64,000 nt of DNA. Origin: Nitrosospira sp. 56-18. Its GTDB lineage: Bacteria > Pseudomonadota > Gammaproteobacteria > Burkholderiales > Nitrosomonadaceae. Positions 63,227-64,000 of this stretch are shown in pieces. Under the pieces are notes generated by a model. That model made no database searches, was not told the DNA's origin, and saw nothing but the letters and a program-made list of their open reading frames with translations. Made by a program: the position numbers and the translations under genes. The stretch spans positions 1 through 64,000 of the forward strand of contig MKVR01000002.1 in the NCBI GenBank assembly GCA_001899235.1, in the 5' to 3' direction. The first letter of the stretch is position 1, and every line of letters starts with the position of its first letter.

Positions 63227-63571
63227 GGTGAGTCTCCTGTTTCAAGGGATGGTTTTTTCCCCGGAACAGCCAAAAATATCGATATCGGCGCTAAACCCGG
63301 GAACTTTATCTCGTTTATTGCTATTAAAAGCAGAGAGTGATGCCATGGTAATGAGCTGGATTGCCAATGTTCTGTTCGGCAGCATACAGAACCGGGGCGG
63401 GGCTGGCTGCAGCGGAAGCCAGTCCCGCCTCCCCTTCACCAGATTTGACTTGACAGCATGTCAGCAACGGCGATATATAGTATGAAATACAAATGTTTGA
63501 TCCTTCCAAATGGATGAGGCTCGTGCGGAATCACTGTATCGGCAAAACCCTGATAATGAGGAGTATTCAAA
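63227..63571. other. divergent promoter region
   Basis: 345 bases between the KGG gene and the DUF1134-like gene with no supported gene. Part is AT-rich near 63300-63330 and 63465-63500, as expected for promoters. Confidence 0.4.
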
Positions 63572-64000
63572 ATGAAATTAAAATGGATATTGGGATTCGT
63601 AACGGCAGTTGTCTTTAGCCTGGGATTGAATGGGGCTCAAGCCGAGGAGCAACAACCCGACGCAACCATTAAACTGGAGGCAACTTCGTTTGCGCTCGGT
63701 TTTGGCTTCAGTTGGGGCAACGGCACGCTAACTTACCGGGGGAAGGACTATCCGGTGGAACTACAAGGATTTTCGCTTGTTGACATTGGCATTTCCAGTA
63801 TCGACGCGGTCGGCAAGGTATATGGCCTGAATAACCTCGAAGACTTCGATGGCAATTATGTAGGAGCTGATGCCGGATTGACGCTGGCAGGCGGCGGCTC
63901 CGCCGCCGCATTGAGAAATCAGAACGGCGTAAATATCGTGTTTGTGTCTACAAACAGAGGCCTGGAGTTTGCCCTGGGTTTCAGCAGCGTGTTCATGAAG
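63572..64000 (+). CDS. DUF1134-like exported protein (partial, runs off the window)
   Basis: 143 codons without a stop to the window edge. Signal peptide LGFVTAVVFSLGLNGAQAEE. The mature part (FGFSWGNGTLTYRGKDYPVE, LVDIGISSIDAVGKVYGLNN, GNYVGADAGLTLAGGGSAAA, NQNGVNIVFVSTNRGLEF) follows the DUF1134 pattern, a lipid-binding-type periplasmic fold. TGAGGAGTATTCAA precedes the ATG. The C-terminal end lies outside the window. Confidence 0.8.
   Translation, partial: MKLKWILGFVTAVVFSLGLNGAQAEEQQPDATIKLEATSFALGFGFSWGNGTLTYRGKDYPVELQGFSLVDIGISSIDAVGKVYGLNNLEDFDGNYVGADAGLTLAGGGSAAALRNQNGVNIVFVSTNRGLEFALGFSSVFMK

Overview
The window looks like a chromosomal segment of a betaproteobacterium, most likely a Nitrosospira-like member of the Nitrosomonadaceae. 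This is inferred from the flagellar gene order, a FlhDC-type master regulator, a PEP-CTERM/CHRD protein and the GC-rich coding style. No diagnostic marker gene is present, so the genus is a guess.

Layout. 0.1-3.2 kb: a NarX/NarL-type two-component pair, then a half-deleted SRPBCC gene, an ArsR-type regulator and a scrap of an SOS-associated peptidase gene. 3.5-10.2 kb: an AT-richer accessory block with a two-gene HEPN-like plus dual-NTPase module (candidate defence system), a methyltransferase and three toxin-antitoxin loci in a row, one of them doubly broken. 10.3-35.7 kb: a very complete flagellar block. It runs on the minus strand as flgBCDEFGHIJKL, motCD-fliA-flhG-flhF-flhA-flhB and motAB-flhDC, with flgA-flgM-flgN on the plus strand. 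Two stator sets (MotAB and MotCD) are encoded. A sigma-28 promoter is visible before flgM, and a strong terminator lies between flhC and motA. 36-46 kb: a PP2C phosphatase, a CotH-like exported protein, a membrane zinc peptidase, an Mre11/SbcC-like nuclease-ATPase pair, an SRPBCC protein, a MarC protein and a small exported protein.

46.4-54.4 kb is bounded by a 52-base partial copy of tRNA-Leu on the left and the intact tRNA-Leu(TAA) on the right. Next to the left copy is debris of a strawberry-notch-type methylase/helicase. The interior holds a five-gene set (three envelope proteins, a histidine kinase and a sigma-54 activator) and an IS5-family element with a frameshifted transposase. 54.8-64 kb: a CHRD/PEP-CTERM protein, a three-gene phosphorelay (HAMP-PAS kinase, small receiver, receiver-PAS-kinase), and a short transcription unit with an 11-codon ORF and terminator upstream of a membrane protein. 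These are followed by a frameshifted UdgX-type uracil-DNA glycosylase, a DUF72 protein, a KGG-repeat stress protein and a DUF1134-like exported protein cut by the window edge.

How the genes work together. FlhDC would turn on the hook-basal-body operons. FliA, held by FlgM, would turn on late genes such as flgM itself and probably motAB. FlhF and FlhG would set flagellar site and number, and FlhA and FlhB form part of the export gate. The accessory block beside it looks like a defence and addiction island in partial decay. All family assignments come from reading motifs by eye; no database search was run.
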